A stretch of DNA of 64,000 nt from Actinomycetospora sp. NBRC 106378. GTDB taxonomy: Bacteria; Actinomycetota; Actinomycetes; Mycobacteriales; Pseudonocardiaceae. Shown here piece after piece: positions 1-8,555 of the stretch. Made by a program: the position numbers and the translations under genes. Each line of letters starts with the position of its first letter. Position 1 is the stretch's first letter. The notes below the pieces were generated by a model. That model worked only from the letters and a program-made list of their open reading frames with translations. It searched no databases and was not told where the DNA came from. The stretch covers positions 558,001 through 622,000 of the forward strand of contig NZ_BSTT01000001.1 in assembly GCF_030269685.1 (NCBI RefSeq), in the 5' to 3' direction.

Positions 1-309
1 GACCAGGCCCCCGCTGGCGACGAAGAGGGCGCGACGCCAGCCGGTCTGCGGCGTGGGGCGCGTCGGGCGCAGGAGCTGGGCCGACGACAGGTCGGTCGGT
101 CCGGGCGACAGCGGCGCGAGCGCGGTGGAGGGTTCGGGGCGCCGGCGGACGTCACCGCGGGCGGCACCCGCCGTGTCGACCTGGTGGGTCGTCTCCGCCG
201 AGGGCCCCGCATCGGCCGTCGCAGGTCCTGCGGTGGAGTCGTCCGACGGCGGGGCATCGGACGACGGACTCCCGTCGCGCTGCGCCGTGTCCTCTCCCCG
301 GTCGTCCAT
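1..309 (-). CDS. MinD/ParA-like protein, N-terminal part (runs off left edge)
   Basis: An open frame of 103 codons starts at ATG 309 and is still open at base 1. A GGAGGG ribosome site lies about 10 nt before the ATG. The first ~75 residues are an acidic Asp/Pro/Ala/Ser low-complexity tail; after it comes a basic stretch (LLRPTRPTPQTGWRRALF, about residues 79-96). I associate that segment with actinobacterial MinD/ParA-like ATPases, just before the P-loop domain, which would lie outside the window. Its place directly downstream of ccsB matches Rv0530 in M. tuberculosis. The family assignment is by context and this short segment only. Confidence 0.5.
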   Translation of the reverse strand, partial: MDDRGEDTAQRDGSPSSDAPPSDDSTAGPATADAGPSAETTHQVDTAGAARGDVRRRPEPSTALAPLSPGPTDLSSAQLLRPTRPTPQTGWRRALFVASGGLV

Positions 310-398
310 CGTCCCCGCCCCCTCCGCGATCACCCCAGAGATCCTCGGGCGACCGTAGTGGGCCGGGACGATCCGGACACCCCGAACGGGGGAGGATC

Positions 399-1370
399 TC
401 AGCCGACGCCGGCGTAGGAGTGCAGCCCCGTCACGACGAGATTCACGAAGAACAGGTTGAACACCATCACCGCGAACCCGACGACGTTGATCGCGGCGGC
501 GCGCTGCCCGCGCCATCCGGCGGTCGAGCGGGCGTGCAGGTAGCAGGCGTAGACGACCCAGGCGATGAACGCCGTCGTCTCCTTCGGGTCCCAGCCCCAG
601 TAGCGGCCCCAGGCGGCCTCGGCCCAGATCGCGCCGGTGATGACGGCGAACGTCCAGATCGGGAAGGCGACCGCCGTGGCGCGGTAGGCGACCCGGTCGA
701 GCACCTGCGCGCCCGGCAGCTTCGCGGTCCAGGCCATGCGGCCGGTGCGGTCGTGGGCCGAGCGCAGCAGGTAGAGCACGCTCGCCACGCCCGCGAAGAG
801 CAGGATGCCGGACGAGATGACCGCGGCCGTGACGTGGATCGCGAGCCAGTACGAGCGCAGCGCCGGCACCACGGGCGCGGTCTGCGTGTAGAGCACCGTC
901 CCGCCGAGGAACATCAGCAGGATCACCGGGAGCAGCACGAACACACCCAGGCGGCGCAGCTCGGGGCGGCGGTAGAGCACCACCAGCCAGGCGCCCACGC
1001 CGACGAGGCACACCGCCGCGGTGAACTCGTACATGTTGCCCCACGGCGCCCGCCCGGCGGCCACGCCGCGGACGACCAGCATCGCCAGGTGCAGGGCGAA
1101 GCCGAGAACCGTGAGCGAGACGCCCATGCGCCCGAACCGCTCGGAGAGCGGACGGGACGGACGCGGCGGGGCGTCGTCACCGGTCGTCGGGACGGAGCTC
1201 TCGCTGCGGGCGCCGACGGCGACCGCGACCGGGACCTCGGCCATCGCGGGCTCGGCCCGGCGCAGCAGCCCGTGCTCCACCGCGTGCAGCAGCATCGCGA
1301 GGATGTAGACGGCGAGCGCCGAGTAGAAGAGCACGTCGCCGAAGTCGCCGAGGGGGGCGTCGACGCCCAT
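399..1370 (-). CDS. ccsB: Cytochrome c biogenesis protein CcsB (CcsA/ResC type)
   Basis: A 323-residue integral membrane protein with about eight hydrophobic segments. It carries the heme-handling WWD-type motif WGWDPKE at about residues 258-264, and conserved His positions in AIHVTA and in the C-terminal GLHSYAG. With ResB it forms the System II complex that exports heme and attaches it to apocytochrome c outside the membrane. Start ATG 1370 overlaps the resB stop by one base (TGATG), so the two are translationally coupled. It is the last gene of the hemL-to-ccsB operon. Length and motif fit the family; no oddity was seen apart from an acidic/Arg-rich cytoplasmic insert near residues 40-75. 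Confidence 0.95.
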   Translation of the reverse strand: MGVDAPLGDFGDVLFYSALAVYILAMLLHAVEHGLLRRAEPAMAEVPVAVAVGARSESSVPTTGDDAPPRPSRPLSERFGRMGVSLTVLGFALHLAMLVVRGVAAGRAPWGNMYEFTAAVCLVGVGAWLVVLYRRPELRRLGVFVLLPVILLMFLGGTVLYTQTAPVVPALRSYWLAIHVTAAVISSGILLFAGVASVLYLLRSAHDRTGRMAWTAKLPGAQVLDRVAYRATAVAFPIWTFAVITGAIWAEAAWGRYWGWDPKETTAFIAWVVYACYLHARSTAGWRGQRAAAINVVGFAVMVFNLFFVNLVVTGLHSYAGVG

Positions 1371-2980
1371 CAGGAACCTCCGTGTCGGGGTCGCAGCAGG
1401 TCGTCGCGGAGCCGTTCGAACTCCTCGCCGTACCCGGCCTGGTCCGTCCGGGCGAGCCCGCCGACCTGCACGAGGCTACGACGATCTGTCGTAGACGGCG
1501 AGGCGGGGGTCACCCGCACCCAGAACCGCCGCCGTTTGACGGTCAGCGAGAGCGTGATCCCGACCAGCAGGGCGACCGCCGCGACGAGCACGGCGTCCTG
1601 GGCCGGGTCGTGGGAGACCTGCAGGTTCACCCACTCCTTGACGGAGTCGAAGCGGACCTGGGTGCCGTCGGGCAGCGCGACCGTCTGCCCGGGGACGAGG
1701 TTCTGGCGCACCATCCGGTTCAGCCGGCCCTGGTCGACCATCGACTGGTCGATGGCGAAGATCGACTGCCCGCGGCCGGAGTCGAGCCCGAGGTCGCCCT
1801 CGTAGACGTCGGCGGCCACCTCGGGGCTCGTCAGCGCCGGGAAGGTGGAGGTCACCACGGATCCGCCGCTCGAGGTCGGCGCGAACAGCCCGGTGATCGC
1901 GATCTGGGTGCGGCGCCGCTCGGCCTCGTCGGTGACCCCGGGACGGTCGAACTTCGTGGCGCCCTGGGAGAGGAAGGTGCGCTGGTCGACGGGCTCCCAC
2001 TGCGTGGCGAGCGTCCGCTGCTCGCCGTCGGGGAAGGTCACGGTGAACTGCGGGGCGTAGCCGTGACCGAGCAGGTAGACCCGCTCGCCGTCGAAGCGCA
2101 GCGGGTCGTTGACCGCGATCGTCGTCGACACCGGCGGGGTGCCGTCGGCGAGCGCGTCGGCATCGGAGTACCGGACGTCGGCGGCGAACGAGTCGGCCGC
2201 GCCGTCGGGACGGTACTGCGCGGTGAAGCGGTCGACGTCCAGGCAGAACGGCTCGAGGTTCGTGCCGTCGATGCGCAGGCCCGGCCGGAACGTGTCGTAC
2301 GCGAGGATGCCGGAGTTGCAGAACTCCGAGCCGTCCGCCATCACGATGACGTTGCCCTCGTAGCCGAACAGCTTCCCGACGGCGATGCCCAGCAGCAGCG
2401 CGACCAGGCTCATGTGGAACACGACGTTCCCGACCTCGCGCAGCGCACCCTTCTCCGCCGAGATCGTCCGGACGCCGTCCGGCTCCTCCCGCACGTCGAG
2501 CTTCCACCCGCGCAGCCGCGTCCGCGCCGCCGTGATCACCTCGTCGGGCGTGCGGTCGTCGTCGGCCGCGGCGTGGTGGGGCAGGCGGGAGAGGTTGCGC
2601 GGGACGGCGACCGTCCGGGCGCGCAGGCCGCGGAGCTGTTCCCAGGTCCGCGGGACCAGGCAGCCGATGAGGGAGATGAACAGCAGCAGGTAGATCGCCG
2701 AGAACCACGGCGTGCCGAAGATGTCGAACATCCCGATGCGGTCGAGCAGCGGCGCGAGCGTCGGGTGCTCGGTGAAGAAGTTCTGCACCGCCTGCGGGCT
2801 CGGGGTGCGCTGCGGCAGGAACGCGCCGGGCAGCGCGGCGAGCGCGAGCAGGAACAGCAGGATCAGTGCCGTCCGCATGCTCGTCAGCCCGCGCCAGGTG
2901 TTGCGCGCGAGCGCGAGCAGGTCGCGGCCGCGGGAACCGGTTCCCGACGGCGGGTCGGTGCGCTCGAGGGTGTCGGTCAT
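1370..2980 (-). CDS. resB: Cytochrome c biogenesis protein ResB
   Basis: A 536-residue membrane protein: hydrophobic segments near residues 38-58 and 85-110, another near 180-200, a large extracytoplasmic domain, and a last segment near 470-490 (VLVAAVALLVGITLSLTV). This is the ResB/Ccs1 layout. It is the partner of CcsB in heme ligation to apocytochrome c. The frame is open far upstream, but I place the start at ATG 2980 because it overlaps the ccdA stop in an ATGA junction and the protein then begins MTDTLERTDPP, shortly before the first membrane segment. Confidence 0.93.
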   Translation of the reverse strand: MTDTLERTDPPSGTGSRGRDLLALARNTWRGLTSMRTALILLFLLALAALPGAFLPQRTPSPQAVQNFFTEHPTLAPLLDRIGMFDIFGTPWFSAIYLLLFISLIGCLVPRTWEQLRGLRARTVAVPRNLSRLPHHAAADDDRTPDEVITAARTRLRGWKLDVREEPDGVRTISAEKGALREVGNVVFHMSLVALLLGIAVGKLFGYEGNVIVMADGSEFCNSGILAYDTFRPGLRIDGTNLEPFCLDVDRFTAQYRPDGAADSFAADVRYSDADALADGTPPVSTTIAVNDPLRFDGERVYLLGHGYAPQFTVTFPDGEQRTLATQWEPVDQRTFLSQGATKFDRPGVTDEAERRRTQIAITGLFAPTSSGGSVVTSTFPALTSPEVAADVYEGDLGLDSGRGQSIFAIDQSMVDQGRLNRMVRQNLVPGQTVALPDGTQVRFDSVKEWVNLQVSHDPAQDAVLVAAVALLVGITLSLTVKRRRFWVRVTPASPSTTDRRSLVQVGGLARTDQAGYGEEFERLRDDLLRPRHGGS

Positions 2981-3789
2981 AGCGGCGTCGAGAACCCCGC
3001 GATCGGTGCGCGCAGCTCGGTGACGAGCTCGCCCCACAGGCCGGTGGCCAGGGCGAGCCCGACGATCACGAGCAGGACGCCGCCCGCGATCTGGATGGTC
3101 CGCACGTGGGCGCGCAACCACGCCTGGGCCCGCACGGCGCGTCCGGCCCCGAGCGCGATGAGGATGAACGGCACGCCCAGCCCGAGGCAGTAGGCGAGCA
3201 CGAGGGCCCCGCCGCGGACGGCGGCGCTGCCGTCGCCGCCCGTGCCGGAGGCCAGGGCGATCACGCCGGTGAGGGTCGGGCCGAGACACGGGGTCCAGCC
3301 CAGGCCGAAGGTGGCGCCGAGCAGCGGCGCGCCCGCGAGACCCATGCGCGGCACCCAGTGCGGGCGGGTGTCCCGCTGCAGGGCGGGGACGAGCCCGACG
3401 AACACCAGGCCCATCGCCACGGTGACCACCCCGCCGAGACGCTGCAGCACCGCCTCGTTGACCACGAGCGCGTCCGCGGCCCACACGATCGCGCCCAGCC
3501 CCAGCACGAACACGACCGTGAAGCCGGCGACGAACAGCGCGGCGGCCCCGGCCAGGCGCAGCCGGTGCGTGGTGGGTCGGGTCAGTGTCGCGGTGGAGCC
3601 CGGGCGGGCCTCGTCCCTCGTGACCGGCGGTGCGCTCGCCCCGACCAGGCCGGCCAGGTACGCGAGGTAGCCCGGCACGAGCGGCACGACGCACGGCGAG
3701 GCGAAGCTGACGGCCCCTGCCACCAGCGACAGCGCGAGGGCGAGCAGCACGGGGCCCGACGTCACCGTCTGGGTCAGGTCCATGCGCAC
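2977..3789 (-). CDS. ccdA: Thiol-disulfide interchange membrane protein CcdA
   Basis: A 270-residue membrane protein with six or more hydrophobic segments and the two redox cysteines of the CcdA/DsbD-beta family, C33 in SPCVVPLVPG and C168 in GWTPCLGPT. It passes electrons from cytoplasmic thioredoxin across the membrane to the extracytoplasmic TlpA-like protein, which then reduces the CXXCH motif of apocytochrome c. A hydrophilic insert (about residues 52-78) separates the first two segments. It overlaps resB by 4 nt and is preceded by a 105-nt gap from tlpA, which holds a stem-loop. Confidence 0.95.
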   Translation of the reverse strand: MRMDLTQTVTSGPVLLALALSLVAGAVSFASPCVVPLVPGYLAYLAGLVGASAPPVTRDEARPGSTATLTRPTTHRLRLAGAAALFVAGFTVVFVLGLGAIVWAADALVVNEAVLQRLGGVVTVAMGLVFVGLVPALQRDTRPHWVPRMGLAGAPLLGATFGLGWTPCLGPTLTGVIALASGTGGDGSAAVRGGALVLAYCLGLGVPFILIALGAGRAVRAQAWLRAHVRTIQIAGGVLLVIVGLALATGLWGELVTELRAPIAGFSTPL

Positions 3790-3807
3790 TCCATCTCGCG
3801 CCCCAGG

Positions 3808-3846
3808 GTAGGACGCCGGCGTCGCTCCGGCGTGAGGCGGTCCTAC
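3808..3846 (-). other. Stem-loop inside the cytochrome c maturation operon
   Basis: GTAGGAC (3808-3814) pairs with GTCCTAC (3840-3846), and a G/C-rich inner stem (CGCCGG/CCGGCG) lies between. It sits in the only sizeable gap of the operon, between the tlpA stop and the ccdA start. It has no clear T-run, so it may be an attenuator or an mRNA processing site rather than a full terminator. Confidence 0.4.
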
Positions 3847-3894
3847 CAGTTGTCGTAGGTCACGCGGCGCTCCCTCTTCGCGCGAGGGGAACCC

Positions 3895-4479
3895 TCACGC
3901 GGCCGGGGCCGGCTCCGCGGCGACCCGGTCCACCACGGGCTGCAGGTCGCTCGCGAGGACGGCCGTGAGGAACACCGCCGCCACGCGCTGCTGCCGGTCG
4001 AGCACGATCGTCGACGGCACGGCGTTGCGCGGGTAGCCGCGCAGGGCGAGCAGCGACCGGCCGGGCGGGTCGTAGATCGAGTCGTAGCTGACGCCGCGGT
4101 CGCGGACGAAGTCGGCCGCCGCGGCCCGGTCGTCGCGCACGTCGACGCCCACGAACTGCACGCCGCGGGCCTTCGACGCCTCCGCGACCTGCTCCAGGGC
4201 GTCCGCCTCGCCCCGGCACGGACCGCACCACGAGCCCCAGATGTTGAGCACCACGACCTGGCCGCGGAACTGGGCGGTCGAGAGCTGCGTGCCCGGCCGC
4301 AGCAGCGAGTCGCCCGCCACGGGCGACAGCGGCCGCCGCTCGTTCTCCGGGTAGGAGATCTGGGTCTGCCCGCCCGGCGCGACGAACGTGAACCCGCCGT
4401 CGTCCCGGTTCTCCCCCGAGGAGCAGCCGGCCAGCAGCGCGAGCGCGGCGACCAGCACCGTCACGGCCAGCTTCTTCAT
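3895..4479 (-). CDS. TlpA/ResA-like thioredoxin lipoprotein
   Basis: A 194-residue lipoprotein with signal peptide MKKLAVTVLVAALALLAGC and lipobox Cys19. A thioredoxin fold follows, with active site WCGPC (Cys85 and Cys88) and the cis-Pro region near AVPSTIV. The predicted role is reduction of apocytochrome c cysteines outside the membrane, with electrons from CcdA. The start at ATG 4479 is set by the signal peptide and by an ATGA overlap with the phosphatase stop; the frame itself is open further upstream. It is the equivalent of Rv0526. Confidence 0.92.
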   Translation of the reverse strand: MKKLAVTVLVAALALLAGCSSGENRDDGGFTFVAPGGQTQISYPENERRPLSPVAGDSLLRPGTQLSTAQFRGQVVVLNIWGSWCGPCRGEADALEQVAEASKARGVQFVGVDVRDDRAAAADFVRDRGVSYDSIYDPPGRSLLALRGYPRNAVPSTIVLDRQQRVAAVFLTAVLASDLQPVVDRVAAEPAPAA

Positions 4480-5096
4480 GCACCGGTCCCGGTCGACGTG
4501 CCGCTCGGCTCCGCGTACGCGATGTCGACCAGGGACTCGTCGTCGAAGGTCAGCGTCGTGACCGAGCCGAGCGAGCACTCGCGCTTCGCCGGGTTGTGCC
4601 AGAGCCGGTCCCCCGCGAGGTAGCGCCGCAGGGTCCAGATCGGCAGCTGGTGCGACACGCACACCGCCTCGTGCCCCGCCGCCAGCGCCCGCGCGCGGTG
4701 CGCCGCGCCCAGCATGCGGTGCGCGATCTCGAGGTAGGGCTCGCCCCACGACGGGCGGAACGGGTTGCGCAGCAGCGGCCAGTACTCCGGCTTGCGCAGC
4801 GCCCCGTCCCCGACCGCGACCTGCATCCCCTCGAACGCGTTCGCGGCCTCGATCAGGCGGTCCTCGGTGACGATCTCGAGCCCGAGCTTCTCCGCGATCG
4901 GCACCGCCGTCTCCTGGGCGCGCTGCATCGGCGAGACCAGCAGGGCGGTGACGTCGGCGCCCGCGAGGTGGTCGGCCACCCGCCGCGCCTGCTCCCGGCC
5001 GGTCTCGGAGAGCCCGTAGCCGGGGAGGCGGCCGTAGAGGATGCCCTCGGGGTTGTGGACCTCGCCGTGCCGGACGAGGTGGACCAGCGTGCGCAT
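4476..5096 (-). CDS. Histidine phosphatase family protein (phosphoglycerate mutase-like)
   Basis: A 206-residue protein with the phosphohistidine motif LVRHGE (His10) and the second catalytic His near 149 in CVSHQLP. This is the histidine phosphatase superfamily fold at usual size. The substrate cannot be told from sequence. It sits between hemL and tlpA, as in M. tuberculosis (Rv0525), with a TGATG overlap to hemL and ATGA to tlpA, so it is co-translated with heme and cytochrome c genes. A direct role in that pathway is inference only. Confidence 0.9.
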   Translation of the reverse strand: MRTLVHLVRHGEVHNPEGILYGRLPGYGLSETGREQARRVADHLAGADVTALLVSPMQRAQETAVPIAEKLGLEIVTEDRLIEAANAFEGMQVAVGDGALRKPEYWPLLRNPFRPSWGEPYLEIAHRMLGAAHRARALAAGHEAVCVSHQLPIWTLRRYLAGDRLWHNPAKRECSLGSVTTLTFDDESLVDIAYAEPSGTSTGTGA

Positions 5097-6430
5097 CAGG
5101 ACTCCGTCGCGGCCGCCGCCGCCCGCGCCGCGTGGGGCAGGGCCTCGGCGATGACGCCGAACGCCTCGTCGTCGAGCGCCGCCGAGATGAAGCAGGCCTC
5201 GAAGACGCTGGGTGGGAAGTACACCCCACGGTCGAGCAGGGCGTGGAAGAACGGCGGGAAGCGCCAGGTCTCCTGGGCCTTCATGTCGTCGTAGTTGCGC
5301 CCCGGCTCCGCGCCGAACCGCACCGAGACGAGCGATCCGGCCCGCTGCATCGTGTGCACCACGCCCGCCGCGGTGAGCGCCTCGTCGATCAGGGAGTGCA
5401 GCCGGTCGGCCCCGGTGTCGAGCGCGGTGTAGACGTCCTCGGTCGCGTGCCGCAGCGTCGTCAGCCCGGCCGCCACGGCGACGGGGTTCCCCGCGAGCGT
5501 CCCGGCCTGGTAGACGGGCCCGGCCGGGGCGAGGTGCCCCATGACGTCGGCCCGCCCGCCGAACGCTGCAGCGGGCAGCCCGCCGGACATCACCTTGCCG
5601 AAGCAGTACAGGTCGCCGGCGACGCCCTCCAGGCCGTACCAGCCCGCGGCCGAGACGCGGAAGCCGGTCATCACCTCGTCCATGATCAGGAGTGCCCCGT
5701 GGGCGGCGCAGAGGCGCTTGAGCCCGGCGTTGAACCCGTCGTCGGGAGCGACGGCGCCCATGTTCCCGGCGGCGGCCTCGGTGATGACGCAGGCGATGTC
5801 CTGGCCGCGCTCGGCGAACGCGGCGGCGACGGCGTCGAGGTCGTTGTAGGGCAGCACGATCGTGTCGGTGGCCTGCGCTCCGGTCACGCCCGGCGTGCTC
5901 GGCAGGCCGAAGGTGGCCACGCCGCTGCCGGCCTCGGCGAGCAGCGCGTCGACGTGGCCGTGGTAGCAGCCGGCGAACTTCACGACGACGCTGCGGCCGG
6001 TGAAGCCGCGCGCCAGCCGGATCGCGCTCATCGTCGCCTCGGTGCCGGAGTTGACCAGGCGCACCTGCTCGACCGGCTCGACCCGCCGGACGATCTCCTC
6101 GGCGAGGTCGACCTCGCCCTCGGTCGGTGTGCCGAAGCTCAGCCCTCGGGTCGCCGCCTCGCGCACCGCCTCCACGACGGCCGGGTGGGCGTGCCCCAGG
6201 ATCATCGGGCCCCACGAGGAGACCAGGTCGACGTAGCGGTTGCCGTCGGCGTCGGTCAGCCACGCACCGGCGGCCTCCCGCATGAACCGGGGCGTGCCGC
6301 CGACCGAGCGGAAGGCCCGGACCGGGGAGTTGACGCCGCCGGGGACGATCGCCTCGGCGCGCGCGAAGAGCTCGGCCGAACGGGTCACCGGTCCGGCCGC
6401 TGTCGCGGGAGCGCTGCTCACGGGGCCCAT
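5096..6430 (-). CDS. hemL: Glutamate-1-semialdehyde 2,1-aminomutase
   Basis: A 444-residue PLP enzyme that converts glutamate-1-semialdehyde to 5-aminolevulinate, the product used by HemB. Visible are the N-terminal [12 protein letters not shown] signature (residues 29-40), the SGTEA phosphate-binding region (128-132), DEVMTGFR (251-258) and the Schiff-base lysine K279 in [10 protein letters not shown] use ATG 6430 although the frame is open upstream, because upstream codons overlap the palindromic repeat region. It heads the cytochrome c maturation operon. Confidence 0.95.
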   Translation of the reverse strand: MGPVSSAPATAAGPVTRSAELFARAEAIVPGGVNSPVRAFRSVGGTPRFMREAAGAWLTDADGNRYVDLVSSWGPMILGHAHPAVVEAVREAATRGLSFGTPTEGEVDLAEEIVRRVEPVEQVRLVNSGTEATMSAIRLARGFTGRSVVVKFAGCYHGHVDALLAEAGSGVATFGLPSTPGVTGAQATDTIVLPYNDLDAVAAAFAERGQDIACVITEAAAGNMGAVAPDDGFNAGLKRLCAAHGALLIMDEVMTGFRVSAAGWYGLEGVAGDLYCFGKVMSGGLPAAAFGGRADVMGHLAPAGPVYQAGTLAGNPVAVAAGLTTLRHATEDVYTALDTGADRLHSLIDEALTAAGVVHTMQRAGSLVSVRFGAEPGRNYDDMKAQETWRFPPFFHALLDRGVYFPPSVFEACFISAALDDEAFGVIAEALPHAARAAAAATES

Positions 6431-6478
6431 CCTCCCAGGCGCACCCGTGTGACCGCCGTCCGTGGGCCCCGTTCCCCG

Positions 6479-6554
6479 TGGCAGGAAAGCGTCGTCCTCA
6501 TGACAGGAAAGCGTCGTTGCTGTCACGCAGTGGCAGCAACGACGCTTTGCTGCC
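6479..6554. repeat. 55-bp-type palindromic element, copy 1 (with extra half-arm)
   Basis: The left arm at 6501-6525 begins TGACAGGAAAGCGTCGTTGC and ends TGTCA; the loop is CGCAG; the right arm at 6531-6554 is the near-perfect reverse complement. A further truncated left arm (TGGCAGGAAAGCGTCGT) directly precedes it at 6479. The element lies between divergent hemL and the DUF3761 gene, so it is not simply a terminator. The same arms recur at 7371, 39180, 40084 and 53327. Confidence 0.85.
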
Positions 6555-6666
6555 GGACCGTCCCGGCGTGTCCCGGGCTGGCTGCGCCGGTCGAGCGATG
6601 CTTGTAACAACGAACGGATTCGCAGCGCTTCTCCGGCCGTCACTGCCGACGAGGGGGGCCGCACCG

Positions 6667-7275
6667 ATGAGCACGACACCGCTGTCACGCCTGCACGCGA
6701 ACCAGCAGCACTGGCCGGGAGGCGTCCGCGTCCTGTGGTGGGCCCTGCTTCTGCCCCTCGCCGTCGCGGCGTGGGCCTCGTGCCGGTCGCACGTCGTCGC
6801 CCGGCTCGTCGGGTACGGGGCTGCTGGCTTCGTCCTGCTCTTCGGTCTGCTGGTCGGCGTCGCGACCGTGGCGCCGGCCCCGCCGACCACGGTCGCCAGC
6901 GTCTCGGCCGCGGCACCGGACGCGACCCCTACCACGGCATCGGCTCCGCTTCCGGCTTCGGCGCCGCTCCCGACCACAACGGCACCGGCGACCGCCTCTC
7001 CGCGCGTGGTCGTGGCACCGCCTGCACCCAGGGTGGTCGTGCCGCGGGCGGTCGCGGCGCCCCCGAGCCGGCGTGCGAACGCACCGAGGTCGGTCGCCTC
7101 CGTCCCGGCACCCAGCGCGGCAGGGACCTACACGAACTCCGACGGCAACCAGATCGAGCGGCCGGACGGTAACGCTTCAGGGGCGACTGCCATCTGCAAG
7201 GACGGCACCGACAGCCATTCCGCCCACCGATCCGGAACGTGCTCGGGGCACGGCGGCGTGGCGCAGTGGCTGTGA
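6667..7275 (+). CDS. DUF3761 domain protein with membrane N-terminus
   Basis: A 202-residue protein. It has a short cytoplasmic head, hydrophobic segments at about residues 22-38 and 48-65, a long Ala/Pro/Thr-rich linker (about 68-150), and a C-terminal domain that ends [13 protein letters not shown]. That Cys/His/Gly pattern with CKDGT upstream is the DUF3761 signature; its function is unknown to me. The frame runs back through the palindromic repeat, but I take ATG 6667 because the hydrophobic segments and normal coding start there. It is probably surface exposed or secreted. Confidence 0.75.
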   Translation: MSTTPLSRLHANQQHWPGGVRVLWWALLLPLAVAAWASCRSHVVARLVGYGAAGFVLLFGLLVGVATVAPAPPTTVASVSAAAPDATPTTASAPLPASAPLPTTTAPATASPRVVVAPPAPRVVVPRAVAAPPSRRANAPRSVASVPAPSAAGTYTNSDGNQIERPDGNASGATAICKDGTDSHSAHRSGTCSGHGGVAQWL

Positions 7276-7298
7276 CAGCGGCCCTGCACGACCGGTCT

Positions 7299-7352
7299 CG
7301 GACTTCAGTGGCACGAGGGCGACTCAGCTGCACCCTTTGCCACTGAAGTCCG
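7299..7352. terminator. Long hairpin with 15-nt perfect arms
   Basis: CGGACTTCAGTGGCA (7299-7313) is perfectly complementary to TGCCACTGAAGTCCG (7338-7352), with a 24-nt loop. It lies 24 nt after the DUF3761 stop, between convergent genes, which suits a bidirectional terminator. There is no T-run, as is usual in this GC range. It is not related in sequence to the 55-bp element. Confidence 0.6.
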
Positions 7353-7370
7353 GGCCGCCCGCGACGACGT

Positions 7371-7413
7371 GACGATGCTGTCACTGGATGACAGCAACGA
7401 CGCTTTCCTGTCA
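7371..7413. repeat. Palindromic element, copy 2 (left arm truncated)
   Basis: The full right arm at 7389-7413 starts TGACAGCAACGACGCTTTCC and ends TGTCA. Only about half of the left arm remains (ATGCTGTCA, ending 7383). The last three bases supply the TGA stop of the minus-strand gene 7411-7659, so the element abuts or replaced the native gene end. Confidence 0.8.
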
Positions 7414-7659
7414 GGAGGGAGTCGGCGCCGCTCGCCCACGACGGATGCGCGCCACCACGTCGACCAGGCACAGCACCGCCGCGGTGGCCAGGACGACCCC
7501 GGCGGCCACCCACGCCCCGAGCACGCGCGTCAGTTCGACCGGCGCCACCAGCAGGCCGCCCGTCGAGGGAGCGGAGTCGAGGCCCCGCCCGAAACACAGC
7601 ACGGCGCCCACGAGCAGCAGGACCGCGACGACCGCGGTCACGACGGCCCGACGGTTCAC
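7411..7659 (-). CDS. Small membrane protein, unknown
   Basis: An 82-residue protein with two hydrophobic segments (about 6-24 and 47-69) and a basic C-terminus (RIRRGRAAPTPS). I do not recognise a family. GTG 7659 overlaps the previous stop (GTGA), the usual coupling in this window. The last codons coincide with the right arm of palindromic copy 2, so the C-terminal tail may have been altered by that insertion. Confidence 0.6.
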   Translation of the reverse strand: MNRRAVVTAVVAVLLLVGAVLCFGRGLDSAPSTGGLLVAPVELTRVLGAWVAAGVVLATAAVLCLVDVVARIRRGRAAPTPS

Positions 7660-8135
7660 GACGACGGCTCGCGGGCCGCCAGCACCGCCGACAGCGTGGC
7701 GTGCAGACCCTCGGCGTCCCGGGCCCAGGCCGCGCGCCGGGTGCCGTCGTCCATCGTGACCACCACGGCGCCGAGGTGCCGCAGCACCGACGGGTGGTCG
7801 CCGAACGGCTTGATGCCGAAGCGGCCGCTGCCGTCGGGCGGGCGGACGCCGACGATGCGCGCCAGCGGCACCGTCTCCTCGCCCTGCACCAGCTCGGTGT
7901 CGGTCACCCGCACCTTCAGCAGGCGACGACGGACCCGCACGATTAGCGCGATCGGCGCCAGCAGCACCGCGCCGATCACCACCCACGCCCACGGCGTCGC
8001 CCCGCCGGGTGCGAGCCGGTCGAGGACCAGACCCCCGACCGCCAGGACGGGCCCGATCAGCACCGGCCACCAGGGCGCACCCGCCTCGGCGAACCGCACC
8101 GACCGGGCGTCGGGACCAGCGGGAACGGCGGCCAT
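7656..8135 (-). CDS. Membrane protein with two N-terminal TM segments, unknown
   Basis: A 159-residue protein with hydrophobic segments near residues 24-40 and 50-68, followed by a basic turn (RVRRRLLKVRV) and a soluble domain of beta-rich character that resembles bacterial PH-like domains (TDTELV, RIVGVRPPD, VVVTMDDG). No confident family. ATG 8135 gives a TGATG junction with the upstream gene; GTG 8138 would give a GTGA junction and is an equal alternative. It is probably part of the hemB-downstream membrane-gene run. Confidence 0.65.
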   Translation of the reverse strand: MAAVPAGPDARSVRFAEAGAPWWPVLIGPVLAVGGLVLDRLAPGGATPWAWVVIGAVLLAPIALIVRVRRRLLKVRVTDTELVQGEETVPLARIVGVRPPDGSGRFGIKPFGDHPSVLRHLGAVVVTMDDGTRRAAWARDAEGLHATLSAVLAAREPSS

Positions 8136-8548
8136 CACGCGAACCAGGCGCGCGCCGCGGGCAGGTGCAGCAGGAGCGCGCCCGCGGCGAAGGCGACGAA
8201 GTACACGCCGCCCACGCCGAGGAACGTCAGCTGGACGAGGCCCGCGACGGCGAGCACCACGCCGATCGCGGTGAGGGTCGCCCGGGCGGGTCGGGACCGG
8301 GCCACGAGTCCGCGCGTGGCCCAGAGGGTCGCCGCGCCGAGCGCGGCGAGGACCACCGCGGTCAGCACCAGGGAGCCGGTGCCGGTGTTCGGGTCGGTGT
8401 TCCCGACGACGAGGGCGATCAGGAAGAGCACCGCGGTGCCGACGAGCAGCACGCCGAGCACCGCCCAGAGGACCAGCGCCACCGTGACGACCGTCGGGCG
8501 GTGCGGCTCCTCGCGGGGCGGCGTGACCTCACGCACGTGCTCGCTCAT
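8135..8548 (-). CDS. Four-TM membrane protein downstream of hemB, unknown
   Basis: A 137-residue protein with four hydrophobic segments (about 20-45, 57-78, 85-105, 108-132) after a charged N-terminal tail. It begins 8 nt after the hemB stop and therefore belongs to the heme operon transcript. Membrane proteins of unknown role also follow hemB in mycobacteria (Rv0513 position). Function is unknown; involvement in heme metabolism rests only on position. Confidence 0.7.
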   Translation of the reverse strand: MSEHVREVTPPREEPHRPTVVTVALVLWAVLGVLLVGTAVLFLIALVVGNTDPNTGTGSLVLTAVVLAALGAATLWATRGLVARSRPARATLTAIGVVLAVAGLVQLTFLGVGGVYFVAFAAGALLLHLPAARAWFA

Positions 8549-8555
8549 GTCGCGC

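Noticed and set aside
420-1805. Long plus-strand open frames over the cytochrome c genes
   Set aside because: They are shadows of ccsB/resB at high GC, rich in Arg/His/Gln and without motifs or ribosome sites. The same applies to most long opposite-strand frames in the window.
6479-6554. Simple rho-independent terminator
   Set aside because: It lies between divergent genes, so nothing needs to end there; a dispersed element fits better.
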